The translations under genes were made by a program, and so were the position numbers. 64,000 nt of DNA from contig JARGFP010000003.1 of NCBI GenBank assembly GCA_029210585.1, positions 186,001 to 250,000 of the forward strand, in the 5' to 3' direction. This DNA is from Bacteroidales bacterium. GTDB taxonomy: Bacteria; Bacteroidota; Bacteroidia; Bacteroidales; GCA-2748055. Shown piece by piece: positions 8,957-17,168 of the stretch. The notes beneath the pieces are model-generated. The model ran no database searches and was not told where the DNA came from. It saw nothing but the letters and a program-made list of their open reading frames with translations. How positions within the stretch are numbered: position 1 is the stretch's first letter; each line of letters begins with the position of its first letter.

Positions 8957-9434
8957 TTACCTGTATTCATCAAGTGCTTCGATCATCGCGACCATGTTCT
9001 CCACGGGCACATTTGCCTGGATGTTATGGACCGTATTGAAAACGAATCCACCCTCCCTTCCGAATGTTTCACAGGCATGTCGCACTTGTTCCCTGACCTC
9101 TTCGGGGCGCCCGAACGGAAGCACTTTCTGTGTATTCACTCCTCCTCCCCAGAATACCAGTTGATTTCCGAATTCCTCTTTCAGGATTTCAGGGACCATG
9201 TCCCTGGCATTGATCTGCGCCGGGTTGATGATATCGAATCCGGCGTCAATGAAAGCCCGCATCAGGGGTTTCACCGCACCGCATGAGTGTTTGAACGTTT
9301 TCCAGTCCGTAATGCAGCCGGAGGTTCCTGATTGCCATCACATGGATGCCGGTAACTCCCGTTCCTCCGAGATCGAGCGGAATCGGTCCGGCCTGGTGGT
9401 CAAGCGCTTTCTGAAGTTTTTCCCTTGATGTCAT
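8957..9434 (-). pseudogene. Uroporphyrinogen-decarboxylase-family protein, internally deleted
   Basis: The N-terminal fragment (MTSREKLQKALDHQAG, then LDLGGTGVTGIH) and the C-terminal fragment (TFKHSCGAVKPLMRAFIDAG, DIINPAQINARDM, then FNTVHNIQANVPVENM) both belong to the UroD-like superfamily that includes corrinoid methyltransferases. They are in different frames and meet near 9308-9325. Roughly 200 residues that the family has between them are absent (159 codons here, against about 340-380 by recall). The HSCG and FNTVHNI motifs suggest the methyltransferase side of the family rather than the heme enzyme. No function should remain. Confidence 0.8.
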
Positions 9435-9626
9435 TTATGTATGTTTTAGCATGACTTGTTCGTGCCCGCCGGGCAAAACTGCCCGGGTTGAAAACGGTGG
9501 GCACTGTCTCCTGTGATGGCTACCTGTTCCTTTCTGCATGCCGGATCTTTGTCCTGCAGGCTAATTTAAGAAATAATATTGAGGTACAGGAGCAGGAGGT
9601 AATGGAGAAGCGTGCATTCAAAAAGA

Positions 9627-9660
9627 ATTACGCAATTAATTGTCAAATTAATTGCGTAAT
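9627..9660. promoter_or_regulatory. Perfect 15-bp inverted repeat, operator-like
   Basis: The left arm ATTACGCAATTAATT (9627-9641) and its exact reverse complement (9646-9660) flank the 4-nt loop GTCA. It is AT-rich and has no T-run, so it looks more like a binding site than a terminator. It lies upstream of the UroD pseudogene and 57 bp past the ABC ATPase stop. The rest of the 283-bp gap 9435-9717 shows nothing else. Confidence 0.6.
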
Positions 9661-9717
9661 CCGAGAGACTTAACTAAATGTAAAACAAAAAACTACCAAA
9701 TTACTACTTAACCAAAA

Positions 9718-10401
9718 CTAGAGTTTCTTCTGAATGTTTTCAGTGACGATATGGCCGTCAAAAAGCTGGATGATCCTGTGTGCTTTTTCGGCATCGCTGG
9801 GTGAGTGTGTCACCATAATAATGGTGGTACCATCCTCGTTCAGCTCGGTGAGCAGGGCCATGACCTCGGCACCGTTTGCTGAGTCAAGGTTACCGGTGGG
9901 CTCATCGGCAAGGATCAGTTTAGGATTGGTGACCACGGCACGCGCGATGGCAATCCGTTGTTGTTGTCCCCCGGACAATTGTTGCGGGAAATGGTTTCTC
10001 CTGTGTATGATCTTCATGCGTTCCATCACATCTTCCACCTTCTTCTTGCGTTCCGATGCCGACATCTTCAGGTACAGCAGGGGAAGTTCAATATTTTCAT
10101 ACACTGAAAGTTCATCGATCAGGTTGAAGCTCTGGAAGACAAAGCCTATGTTGCCTTTCCGCAGGTTGGTGCGCTGTTTTTCCTTCAGGCCCGCTACTTC
10201 GGTTTCGCCGAAAAGATAGGAACCTCCCGAGGGATTGTCGAGCAGGCCGAGAATGTTCAGCAGGGTTGATTTTCCGCAGCCTGATGGGCCCATTACGGCG
10301 ACGAATTCACCATCCTGCACTTCGATGTTTACCTTGTTCAGGGCAGTTGTTTCCACCTCATCTGTGCGGAATACTTTTACGAGATCAACGGTTTTAATCA
10401 T
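9718..10401 (-). CDS. ABC transporter ATPase, LolD/MacB type, orphan
   Basis: A 227-residue nucleotide-binding subunit with Walker A GPSGCGKST (38-46), signature LSGGQQQR (142-149), Walker B LILADEPTGNLD (162-173) and the H-loop in MVTHS. It resembles the ATPases of the MacB/LolD/FtsE group, which power FtsX-like permeases for lipoprotein release or efflux. I chose the ATG at 10401 (MIKTVDLVKVF) because the upstream extension lacks family character. No permease gene lies on either side, so the partner is elsewhere or lost. Confidence 0.88.
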   Translation of the reverse strand: MIKTVDLVKVFRTDEVETTALNKVNIEVQDGEFVAVMGPSGCGKSTLLNILGLLDNPSGGSYLFGETEVAGLKEKQRTNLRKGNIGFVFQSFNLIDELSVYENIELPLLYLKMSASERKKKVEDVMERMKIIHRRNHFPQQLSGGQQQRIAIARAVVTNPKLILADEPTGNLDSANGAEVMALLTELNEDGTTIIMVTHSPSDAEKAHRIIQLFDGHIVTENIQKKL

Positions 10402-10564
10402 TTTTATTGAATTATCCGGGTTATTTGGAGTTACCTTAATCAATCCATATGCCAAAATAAATAACTCCCACAATAACAAAGATATAGTTCTTTTTGGAAA
10501 GGGAAAGTATTGTCCATAAATGCAACGATGGTGTTCGATACCGGACATTTCCGGCATTACACTT

Positions 10565-11308
10565 CTACAGTTCCCTTACCGAGAGCGACTGCGTAATATT
10601 CAGTGCTGTGGTCATTGTTTCCAGGTCGGTATAGATTTTTCCGTCTTTGCCTGAATGGTGTCCCCTGCCAATCAGTTCCATTTTATATTCCGTTACACCG
10701 TCATTGAGATCTACCAGTGCGCGGTAGATCAGTGAGGGCTGACATGAGGTTTTGTACACCGGGTCATCGGGAAACTTGTTATTGGTCCAGTATTCATTCC
10801 AGTCCCAGGTCTGGTTGACTTCGAAGAGTACATAGAATCGCTCGGGCCCGGGCGTATCGAGCCGGGTGTTCAGTACAAATGAAATCTGCGGGGTGGCCCC
10901 TGTATAGGCATCTGCTACAGCATTCTCGGGTGTGGGCACAAACAATCCGTCGGGTTCTTTCACGCCGCGGCTGTGTGACCAGACCGGCAGCGCGGCCGGT
11001 CGCCGGATCTCGGCCGGGAGCCATTGTCCCGACGTGGCATCGCCGTGCTGAAAAATCCCCTTGCCAAGTGATTCCGCCACATACAATGTCTGGATGTAGT
11101 TACCATCTGTATCCTCTGCCCAAATTGCCATCAGCGGATGGTTATGGGCTTTTCCCCTGATGAATTCAACCTGCAGGGCCGGACCCTCTCCCGTAATATT
11201 GGAAGAAAATTGTTCAGGCACCTCGGTTTCGGGTACCCGGGAGCTTTTGCATCCGGGAAGAACCATCAGGATGGGTACCAAAACGTATAGGATCTGAATG
11301 TTTTTCAT
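10565..11308 (-). CDS. DUF2271 lipoprotein
   Basis: The 247-residue protein starts MKNIQILYVLVPILMVLPGC, a lipoprotein signal whose lipidated cysteine is residue 20. The DUF2271 pattern follows (HNHPLMAIWAEDTDGNYIQT, then LYVAES). In other genomes such proteins often accompany FMN-binding or PepSY redox proteins, but none is here. The C-terminal part has FEVNQTWDWNEYW and a closing beta-rich segment. It lies 131 bp downstream of a TonB-dependent receptor on the same strand and may be co-expressed. No function is assigned. Confidence 0.8.
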   Translation of the reverse strand: MKNIQILYVLVPILMVLPGCKSSRVPETEVPEQFSSNITGEGPALQVEFIRGKAHNHPLMAIWAEDTDGNYIQTLYVAESLGKGIFQHGDATSGQWLPAEIRRPAALPVWSHSRGVKEPDGLFVPTPENAVADAYTGATPQISFVLNTRLDTPGPERFYVLFEVNQTWDWNEYWTNNKFPDDPVYKTSCQPSLIYRALVDLNDGVTEYKMELIGRGHHSGKDGKIYTDLETMTTALNITQSLSVREL

Positions 11309-11439
11309 CTGTATGTTTTTAAATATTTATAGGTCGTTTGCAGACAGACAGAACGGTTCAACAGGGTCGCCTGCCTCCGGTAATGAAATAATGTCGGTCG
11401 TGAGATTCAACCCTGTTGTAATATCTTTTTTCATTGTTT

Positions 11440-13854
11440 TCAGAATTTTATAATAATACCAATTGATGGGAGCAATGTGCCCACGCTGGTGGTCTCTGGG
11501 ATCATCCGGTAACGCTGTTCTGCCAGGGGTGCCTGGGGGTTGGCGATCACCGGATCTTCACCGTCAAATTCCTGCACAAGGAATTCTGACCCTGCGGTTG
11601 TGTAATTATACAAATTTTGAACATCAGCATACACATTTAGCGTGAGTTTATCAAGGAACCATTCTTTGTCTACCCTTACATCGAGCTGGTGGAAAGGACT
11701 GAAGCGCTCACTGTTGTACCTGGTGAGGTCCAGTATTTCACGCCCTGTATAGTCCCAGTTAAAGATGTTGGCACTGGCTTCCACGTCAATGGGGGTATAG
11801 GGAACACCCCCCACGAAACGCCATTTGAAACCTATCTGCCAGTTTCCCTTGAAGCTCCTGAAGCCTGTCAGGTTCAGCAGGTGACGGTTGTCCCAGGTGG
11901 TGGGAATCCATTCGCGGTCCGGCAGGGCCTCTTTTTGTGTTTTCGACTCACTTCTTACGAGCGTATAGGAAAGGATCAGGTTGAACCCGAAAAGATCCTT
12001 GTTCCGGTACAACACCTCTGCACCGTATGCCCGGCCTTCTCCCGTGGAAGTAACCGGTTCACTTCCATAGATCCCGAAATCGGCTCCTTTGCTGGCAAGT
12101 GAAATGGAGTCATTCAGCGAAAAGGGATAACTGTTGTAGTACTTGTAGAATCCCTCTACGCTGAATTTTGATTTTTCGTCGGGCAGGAATTCGATCCCGG
12201 CAACGTAATGGTCGGCCTGGATGTAGGTGAGGTCGTTTTGTTTGTTGACCGCCACATCATTTTCATCCATGTACCCGAGGGTGGTGTAGGCGGGAAGCTG
12301 GAAATACCTCCCGGTGTTGAAATTCAGGTACAGTCCGGTGGTAAGCAGGAGCGATGCAGAAACCCTGGGTGAAAACTGGTTCAGCAGGTTGCTCATATGG
12401 TCGTTGTAATTGTTTGCATCCATCCGCAGACCGGCGGAAAGTGCCAGGCGCTGACCGAAAAATTCCTTGCTTGCCTGGGCGAATGTTCCCCATTTGTGCA
12501 GGGAAAGTTCCGAGACATAATCAAACTCGACGGGTGCATTGTTGATGTAGGTGAGGTTATAATTATCGGTTTTGAAGGTTGCGTATTCATAATTTACCCC
12601 GAAGTTCAGTCTTAATCCGTTATCGAACCTGGAAACATTTTCGTACCTGAATTTGATTTCAGCTTCATCTGAAACATAATTGAGCAATGTATCGTTGTTC
12701 TCATCATTGTCCACATATTTCCGGGCCACGTTGTTCAGGCGGTTGCGGCTAACCACGAAAGTGTCGAATCCTTTTTCCCTGAAATGTTTGTATACTCCTC
12801 CGAAAGCGTAGCTCCACTGGTCGTTTTCGGGAAGGTACCCCAGGATATACTTCTGTGCGTTGGTCTCGTTGGCATCCAGGTTCAGGGCGTTCACATCGTA
12901 AGCACCCAGTCTGACAAACGTAAGTTCATTTTTTTCATTCAGCCTGGATCTTACCTTAACCTGGTAATCGGTGTATGTGGGCAGGAACGGCAACTCCAGT
13001 ACAGAAAAGAGGAATTGCAGGTAGGAGCGCCTGACAGAAAACAGGTAGGTGGTTTTGTCTCCGATGGGTCCGTCGGCTGTCAGCGCCAGGTCGGAAGCAC
13101 CCACTGCACCCTTGAAGCGGAATTTTTCCTTGTTGCCGTCAACCTGGTACATCTCAATCACCGAACTCAGGGCTTCGCCACGGTTGGCAGGGAAAGCCCC
13201 GGAATACAGGTTCACCTCCCTGAGGAAGTCGGCATTGATGATCCCCACCGGTCCCCCGGACGCCCCCTGGGTGGCAAAGTGGTTGAGATTGGGAATTTCC
13301 ACACCATCGAGATAAAAGGCATTTTCGCTGGGACCGCCGCCGCGCACGATTACATCATTCCGCTGTGCAGGAGTGGAAGCCACCCCCGGATAGGACTGGA
13401 TCACCTTGGAGATGTCGCGGTTGCCCCCGGGTGCTTTTTCGATCTCTTCGATGTTGATGCGTTGCAGCGATACCGGGCTTTCCTTGTCCCTCCGGAAAGG
13501 AGATGCCTTTATAACAATCTCTTCCAACTCGTAATTTGCCTCCTCAAGCGGTATCTCAATGAAGACCTTTCCTGAATTGGTCACCTGGACCGGTTCCGAA
13601 ATATAGTTTTCAAACCCGACGGATGATACCCGCAGTTCAACAAAACCCGGCTCAAGTCCCGTAAACAGGAAATTCCCGTCGAGGTCGCTGATGGAACCAA
13701 TGCTGGTCCCGAAGATGGCAATGGAGGCAAATTCAACAGGTTCGTTGTTTTTTGCGTTGTATACCCTACCTTCAATGATGCCTTTCTGTCCATGCAGCAT
13801 GTTGGCTGACAGGAGCATAAGCAGGGAAAAACAGATTGTGGAGCGTCTTATCAT
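11440..13854 (-). CDS. TonB-dependent receptor with carboxypeptidase-like N-domain
   Basis: An 804-residue outer-membrane receptor. A signal peptide (about 1-22, ending NMLHGQ) is followed by a carboxypeptidase-regulatory-like domain (about 24-105, IIEGRVYNAKNNEPVEFASI), a plug domain (VIQSYPGVASTPAQRNDVIV, NAFYLDGVEIPNLNHFA) and a 22-strand barrel ending in phenylalanine (SIGIIIKF). The ATG at 13854 is preferred because the signal peptide starts there. There is no SusD-like partner, so it is not a classic polysaccharide locus. The substrate is unknown. The DUF2271 lipoprotein follows on the same strand. Confidence 0.9.
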   Translation of the reverse strand: MIRRSTICFSLLMLLSANMLHGQKGIIEGRVYNAKNNEPVEFASIAIFGTSIGSISDLDGNFLFTGLEPGFVELRVSSVGFENYISEPVQVTNSGKVFIEIPLEEANYELEEIVIKASPFRRDKESPVSLQRINIEEIEKAPGGNRDISKVIQSYPGVASTPAQRNDVIVRGGGPSENAFYLDGVEIPNLNHFATQGASGGPVGIINADFLREVNLYSGAFPANRGEALSSVIEMYQVDGNKEKFRFKGAVGASDLALTADGPIGDKTTYLFSVRRSYLQFLFSVLELPFLPTYTDYQVKVRSRLNEKNELTFVRLGAYDVNALNLDANETNAQKYILGYLPENDQWSYAFGGVYKHFREKGFDTFVVSRNRLNNVARKYVDNDENNDTLLNYVSDEAEIKFRYENVSRFDNGLRLNFGVNYEYATFKTDNYNLTYINNAPVEFDYVSELSLHKWGTFAQASKEFFGQRLALSAGLRMDANNYNDHMSNLLNQFSPRVSASLLLTTGLYLNFNTGRYFQLPAYTTLGYMDENDVAVNKQNDLTYIQADHYVAGIEFLPDEKSKFSVEGFYKYYNSYPFSLNDSISLASKGADFGIYGSEPVTSTGEGRAYGAEVLYRNKDLFGFNLILSYTLVRSESKTQKEALPDREWIPTTWDNRHLLNLTGFRSFKGNWQIGFKWRFVGGVPYTPIDVEASANIFNWDYTGREILDLTRYNSERFSPFHQLDVRVDKEWFLDKLTLNVYADVQNLYNYTTAGSEFLVQEFDGEDPVIANPQAPLAEQRYRMIPETTSVGTLLPSIGIIIKF

Positions 13855-13973
13855 TCTTCTTTCAATTATACAATGTTCCGGTTTATTATGAAAATAACAC
13901 AACCCAACCTGTTTTTGTCCAGTAAATGTTGATTAAAAAATATCATTAGTTAAACAAAAAATGCCTAAAAACT

Positions 13974-14951
13974 TTAAAAAGAGGTTAAATCACTTATTTT
14001 TGACCATTGGAGAAACGGAAATGCACTTTTTAGTTTCCGGATGCGTTCTCCCGTTGCAGCGGTGAATTTTCTGTATGCTTCTGTTTCGGTATGTAAGGGA
14101 CGGTGGCTGAGTGTTTTCAGCAACGGATCCAGTTCCCCGGCGACCTGTTGTGCCCGCGCATCCAGGCAGTGTTCCCGGAAAAGCTCGCTGATATAGTTCA
14201 TTCCAAGTTCATTGGGATGTACCAGGTCGTTGTCGTAATAGCGGTAGTCGCGCAGGTCATCCATCATGATCTCGTAGGAAGGAAAATAGTCACAGGTGCC
14301 TGGGAATGTTTTCACCAGCTGATCAATGGCCAGCAAGAGGATGGCTTTGCTGCGCTGGTTTTCAACGAAACCGTCTTTCAGGTGCCTGACAGGGCTCACT
14401 GTAAACAGGAGCTGCATGTCGGGACGATGTATCAGTATTTTCTTTATAAGGTCTGCATAGGCACCGGTGATTTCCCCGATGGTCAGCCTGCGGCGGTTGA
14501 ATTCCCTGGCGGGTATTTTGTGACAGTTGTTGACGATCCTGCCATTTAATTTCAATGCGTAGATGTATGCGGTGCCGAATGTGAGGATCAGCCGGCCGGA
14601 TGCATGAAAGCGCGCTTTGGCTTTTTCGAAGGCAACGTTGATTTTGCGCACTGCCTCGTGCTGGTCCGGGTCGGAGAACTTCGTATAGTGATCGAAGGAG
14701 AACCACAATTCATCGTGCCTGTTGAGATCTTCAATGGTGTAGCTGTCCTTGTACATGAGTGCCTCGATGGCATTCCTGATGCTGAATGGATTGTAGATCA
14801 CACCAAACGGGTTGACAACCACGTTGAAAAGATGTTTTTCGAGGAAAGACCCGATGTTTTCCGTAAAACAGGATCCAAGCATGATCACCGGTTTTTCGTA
14901 ACCGATCTTCACCTTGATTTCCGGTAGGGTGATCTCGCTTCGGAATTTCAT
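13974..14951 (-). CDS. GSCFA domain protein
   Basis: A 325-residue protein with the family-naming motif MLGSCFTENIG near residue 27, then NPFGVIYNPFSIRNAIEAL and a C-terminal HPNELGMNYISELF. GSCFA proteins are related to SGNH hydrolases and are common in Bacteroidota, with no firm function. The motif order is compatible with an esterase or acyl-transfer role, but this is inference. It lies 13 bp downstream of the alpha/beta hydrolase on the same strand, so the two are probably co-transcribed. Confidence 0.88.
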   Translation of the reverse strand: MKFRSEITLPEIKVKIGYEKPVIMLGSCFTENIGSFLEKHLFNVVVNPFGVIYNPFSIRNAIEALMYKDSYTIEDLNRHDELWFSFDHYTKFSDPDQHEAVRKINVAFEKAKARFHASGRLILTFGTAYIYALKLNGRIVNNCHKIPAREFNRRRLTIGEITGAYADLIKKILIHRPDMQLLFTVSPVRHLKDGFVENQRSKAILLLAIDQLVKTFPGTCDYFPSYEIMMDDLRDYRYYDNDLVHPNELGMNYISELFREHCLDARAQQVAGELDPLLKTLSHRPLHTETEAYRKFTAATGERIRKLKSAFPFLQWSKISDLTSF

Positions 14952-14964
14952 GGACCTGAGGATT

Positions 14965-15804
14965 TTAAAGTAATTTTTGCCGTTTCATCCATTGCACGAC
15001 ATAGTCGAAGACTTCTTCCCTGTTGGGTTCATGGTGCAATTCATGGCGGGAACCTTCCCAGAGTTTCAGGGTGGTTGTGTTGCCTGAATTCGCAGCAAAT
15101 TCACTACTCGCCTCATGTGAGGTGATCCTGTCCCCTGTACCATGCATGATCAGGAAAGGGCACTTGATTTCCTGCGCATGATTCATCACATCGTTTCCTG
15201 CCTCGAATACAGAAAAAAACAGACCCAGGGAGATCCTGTCATGCACCAGTGGGTCATCCCTGTATTTGTCTGCTTCGGCTTTGTCGCTGGAGATGTCGTC
15301 TGCATCAAGACCATTGGAAAGGGTGAGACCGGGTGCGATTTTTCTCAGTTGACTGGCCACACTGACAAGTGCTTTTGAAGGCGGGTGCACAAGTCGGAGC
15401 CAGGGGGAGGTGGTGACCAGTCCATCAACCGCAGCGTTCGTTTCGAGCGCATGGCTGAGCGCGATCAAGCCGCCCAGGCTGTGCCCGTATAGGATCATTG
15501 GAATGCCGGGGAACTTTGTCCGTACATGTTCCACCATGGTTGCCACATCGCCGGTCAACCGGCGGATGTGCCTTATGGCTCCCCGTTTCCCATCGGTGCG
15601 GCCATGCCCCCGCTGGTCGTAGGCCACAAATGCCACCTGTTTTTCAGTGAATCTGTTGGCCCAGTGGTCCAGTCTTCCACCATGACTTCCCAGTCCGTGG
15701 ATATAGAGCATCACTGCTTTGGCCGGCTTTTCAGTAGTCCATTCCTGGAGAAACAGGTTGATGCCATCCGGTGTGGTGAAAAAGGACTGTTTTTCCTGTG
15801 CCAT
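14965..15804 (-). CDS. Alpha/beta hydrolase, monoacylglycerol-lipase type
   Basis: A 279-residue serine hydrolase. The nucleophile is S109 in GHSLGG, preceded by the oxyanion motif IHGLGSHGGR. The acid is probably the aspartate of MHGTGDRI and the histidine that of GSRHELHHE. The arrangement AYDQRGHGRTDGKRG resembles bacterial monoacylglycerol lipases and lysophospholipases. No signal peptide is seen, so it should be cytoplasmic. It is the first gene of a two-gene unit with the GSCFA gene. Confidence 0.88.
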   Translation of the reverse strand: MAQEKQSFFTTPDGINLFLQEWTTEKPAKAVMLYIHGLGSHGGRLDHWANRFTEKQVAFVAYDQRGHGRTDGKRGAIRHIRRLTGDVATMVEHVRTKFPGIPMILYGHSLGGLIALSHALETNAAVDGLVTTSPWLRLVHPPSKALVSVASQLRKIAPGLTLSNGLDADDISSDKAEADKYRDDPLVHDRISLGLFFSVFEAGNDVMNHAQEIKCPFLIMHGTGDRITSHEASSEFAANSGNTTTLKLWEGSRHELHHEPNREEVFDYVVQWMKRQKLL

Positions 15805-15917
15805 GTATTGTTGTTTTTAAGGGTTTTCTGTATTGCTTGTCGCTACATATATTGGATCTGAATCTCGCTGATCAATCCGGGGAAGATCACCGGGGATTCG
15901 ATTACCAAGATAGTAAA

Positions 15918-15986
15918 ATGCAGACGATTATTCAAATTCATGAAACGGCAGATGTTGGATTGCACGACATCACGTGTAGCATATGA
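15918..15986 (+). pseudogene. N-terminal remnant of a second yjbQ
   Basis: An ATG opens 22 codons reading MQTIIQIHETADVGLHDIT, then a stop. This parallels the first residues of the intact YjbQ at 16621 (MQQTIHISTPSHNGLYDIT): the Gln-Thr-Ile start and the GL-x-DIT motif are at matching positions. The DNA has diverged, so it is not a recent duplicate. The vapBC module sits between this fragment and the intact gene. Confidence 0.5.
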
Positions 15987-16001
15987 TATTGCTTTATTGT
16001 A

Positions 16002-16031
16002 TTGACAGATACATCTAATTTGTATATCTTG
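16002..16031 (+). promoter_or_regulatory. vapBC promoter with inverted repeat in its spacer
   Basis: TTGACA (16002-16007) and TATCTTG (16025-16031), with 20 nt between the TTG and TATCTTG, resemble the Bacteroidota -33/-7 elements and end 5 nt before the vapB ATG. Within the spacer, ATACA (16009-16013) and TGTAT (16021-16025) form an inverted repeat. This is where a VapBC complex could bind to repress its own promoter. Confidence 0.5.
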
Positions 16032-16036
16032 CAGAT

Positions 16037-16234
16037 ATGAAAACAACGTTGAACATAGACGATAAGATACTTAAAAAAGCCTCGAGCCTTACAGGAATAT
16101 CTGAAAAAACGACCCTGGTCAGGCGTGGATTGGAAGCCTTGATTGCCCAGGAGAGTGCGAAACGGCTTGCAGCCTTAGGTGGCAGTGAAAAGAAACTGAA
16201 AAGTATTCCCAGGAGAAAATCGGTCACGGAATGA
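16037..16234 (+). CDS. vapB: VapB-type antitoxin
   Basis: A 65-residue protein with a ribbon-helix-helix start (MKTTLNIDDKILKKASSLTG, EKTTLVRRGLEALIA) and a basic, probably disordered tail that would wrap the toxin. It should neutralise VapC and repress the operon. The stop codon overlaps the vapC start by 4 bp (ATGA), the usual sign of translational coupling. Both genes are more AT-rich than the neighbours, consistent with acquisition. Confidence 0.85.
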   Translation: MKTTLNIDDKILKKASSLTGISEKTTLVRRGLEALIAQESAKRLAALGGSEKKLKSIPRRKSVTE

Positions 16235-16587
16235 TATTGGTGGATACATCTGTCTGGATAGATCACTTTCATCATTCAGATGAGAAGCTAAAGGCAATGC
16301 TTCTTTCAAACCAGGTTTGCATGCATCCATTTATACTGGGCGAACTTAGCTGTGGCAACATATCGAACCGGAAGGAAGTTCTTTCACTGCTCCGGGCACT
16401 AAGGAGTATTGATGTGGTGCTGGATGAAGAAGTATTTGTACTGATTGAGGACCGGAAGCTTTTTGGCAGGGGATTGGGATTTATTGATATTCATTTACTT
16501 GCTTCAGCAATGATATACCAGATTCCTGTTTGGACGAGAGATAAAACCCTGAAGCGGATATCAGGAGAATTGGGGATCAGCTATTGA
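16231..16587 (+). CDS. vapC: VapC PIN-domain toxin
   Basis: A 118-residue PIN-domain ribonuclease. The acidic metal-binding residues are present: D5 (ILVDTSVWID), E38 (LGELSCG), D86 (GFIDIHLLASA) and D104 (WTRDKTL). VapC enzymes cut specific tRNAs or rRNA and stop growth when VapB is degraded. Length and all four residues are intact, so the toxin should be active. It is 33 bp upstream of the intact yjbQ. Confidence 0.9.
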   Translation: MILVDTSVWIDHFHHSDEKLKAMLLSNQVCMHPFILGELSCGNISNRKEVLSLLRALRSIDVVLDEEVFVLIEDRKLFGRGLGFIDIHLLASAMIYQIPVWTRDKTLKRISGELGISY

Positions 16588-16620
16588 ATCAGATTGTAAC
16601 CATGTTAATTTAAATTAACT

Positions 16621-17028
16621 ATGCAACAAACCATACACATATCCACGCCATCCCACAACGGTCTTTATGATATTACCCGACAGGTGGAGTCCATCGTTGC
16701 CGGATCCGGTGTAAAATCCGGCCTGGTGAATGTCTACGTACAGGGTGCCACAGCCGGAATTATGATCCAGGAAAACTGGGATGATTCGGTCCAGAACGAT
16801 GTGATTACCTTGTTACGAAAACTGGTTCCTTCGGGGGTATGGGAACATGACCGGCAGGACAACAATGGCGATGCGCACCTGAAGGCAGGGATCGTGGGAC
16901 CGCAGGAGACCATCCCGATCATCAACGGTGAGATGGGACTTTCCACCTGGCAGAATATTTTCCTGTGTGAATTTGACGGTCCCAGGGAGCAGCGAAACAT
17001 TGCCGTTACGGTTATTTCAAATAACTGA
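16621..17028 (+). CDS. yjbQ: YjbQ / UPF0047 family protein
   Basis: A 135-residue single-domain protein with the UPF0047 pattern: YDITRQVESIV, NVYVQGATAGIMIQEN, DAHLKAGIVGPQETIPI and GLSTWQNIFLCEFDGPREQR. Family members are annotated as secondary thiamine-phosphate synthases because E. coli YjbQ has weak ThiE-like activity; the true role is uncertain. It starts 33 bp after vapC. A diverged N-terminal copy lies upstream of vapBC. Confidence 0.88.
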   Translation: MQQTIHISTPSHNGLYDITRQVESIVAGSGVKSGLVNVYVQGATAGIMIQENWDDSVQNDVITLLRKLVPSGVWEHDRQDNNGDAHLKAGIVGPQETIPIINGEMGLSTWQNIFLCEFDGPREQRNIAVTVISNN

Positions 17029-17168
17029 TCTGATCAAATGGAGTGTTCAGATGGATTGATAAAACGATCAGAATAAAAATATCTTTGTAATGTGAGGTAC
17101 AGGTCCCCCGGAGAAAAGCGAAGCATGCAACTTATTAATTCATAATATTTTAATCAAAATTTGTACTT

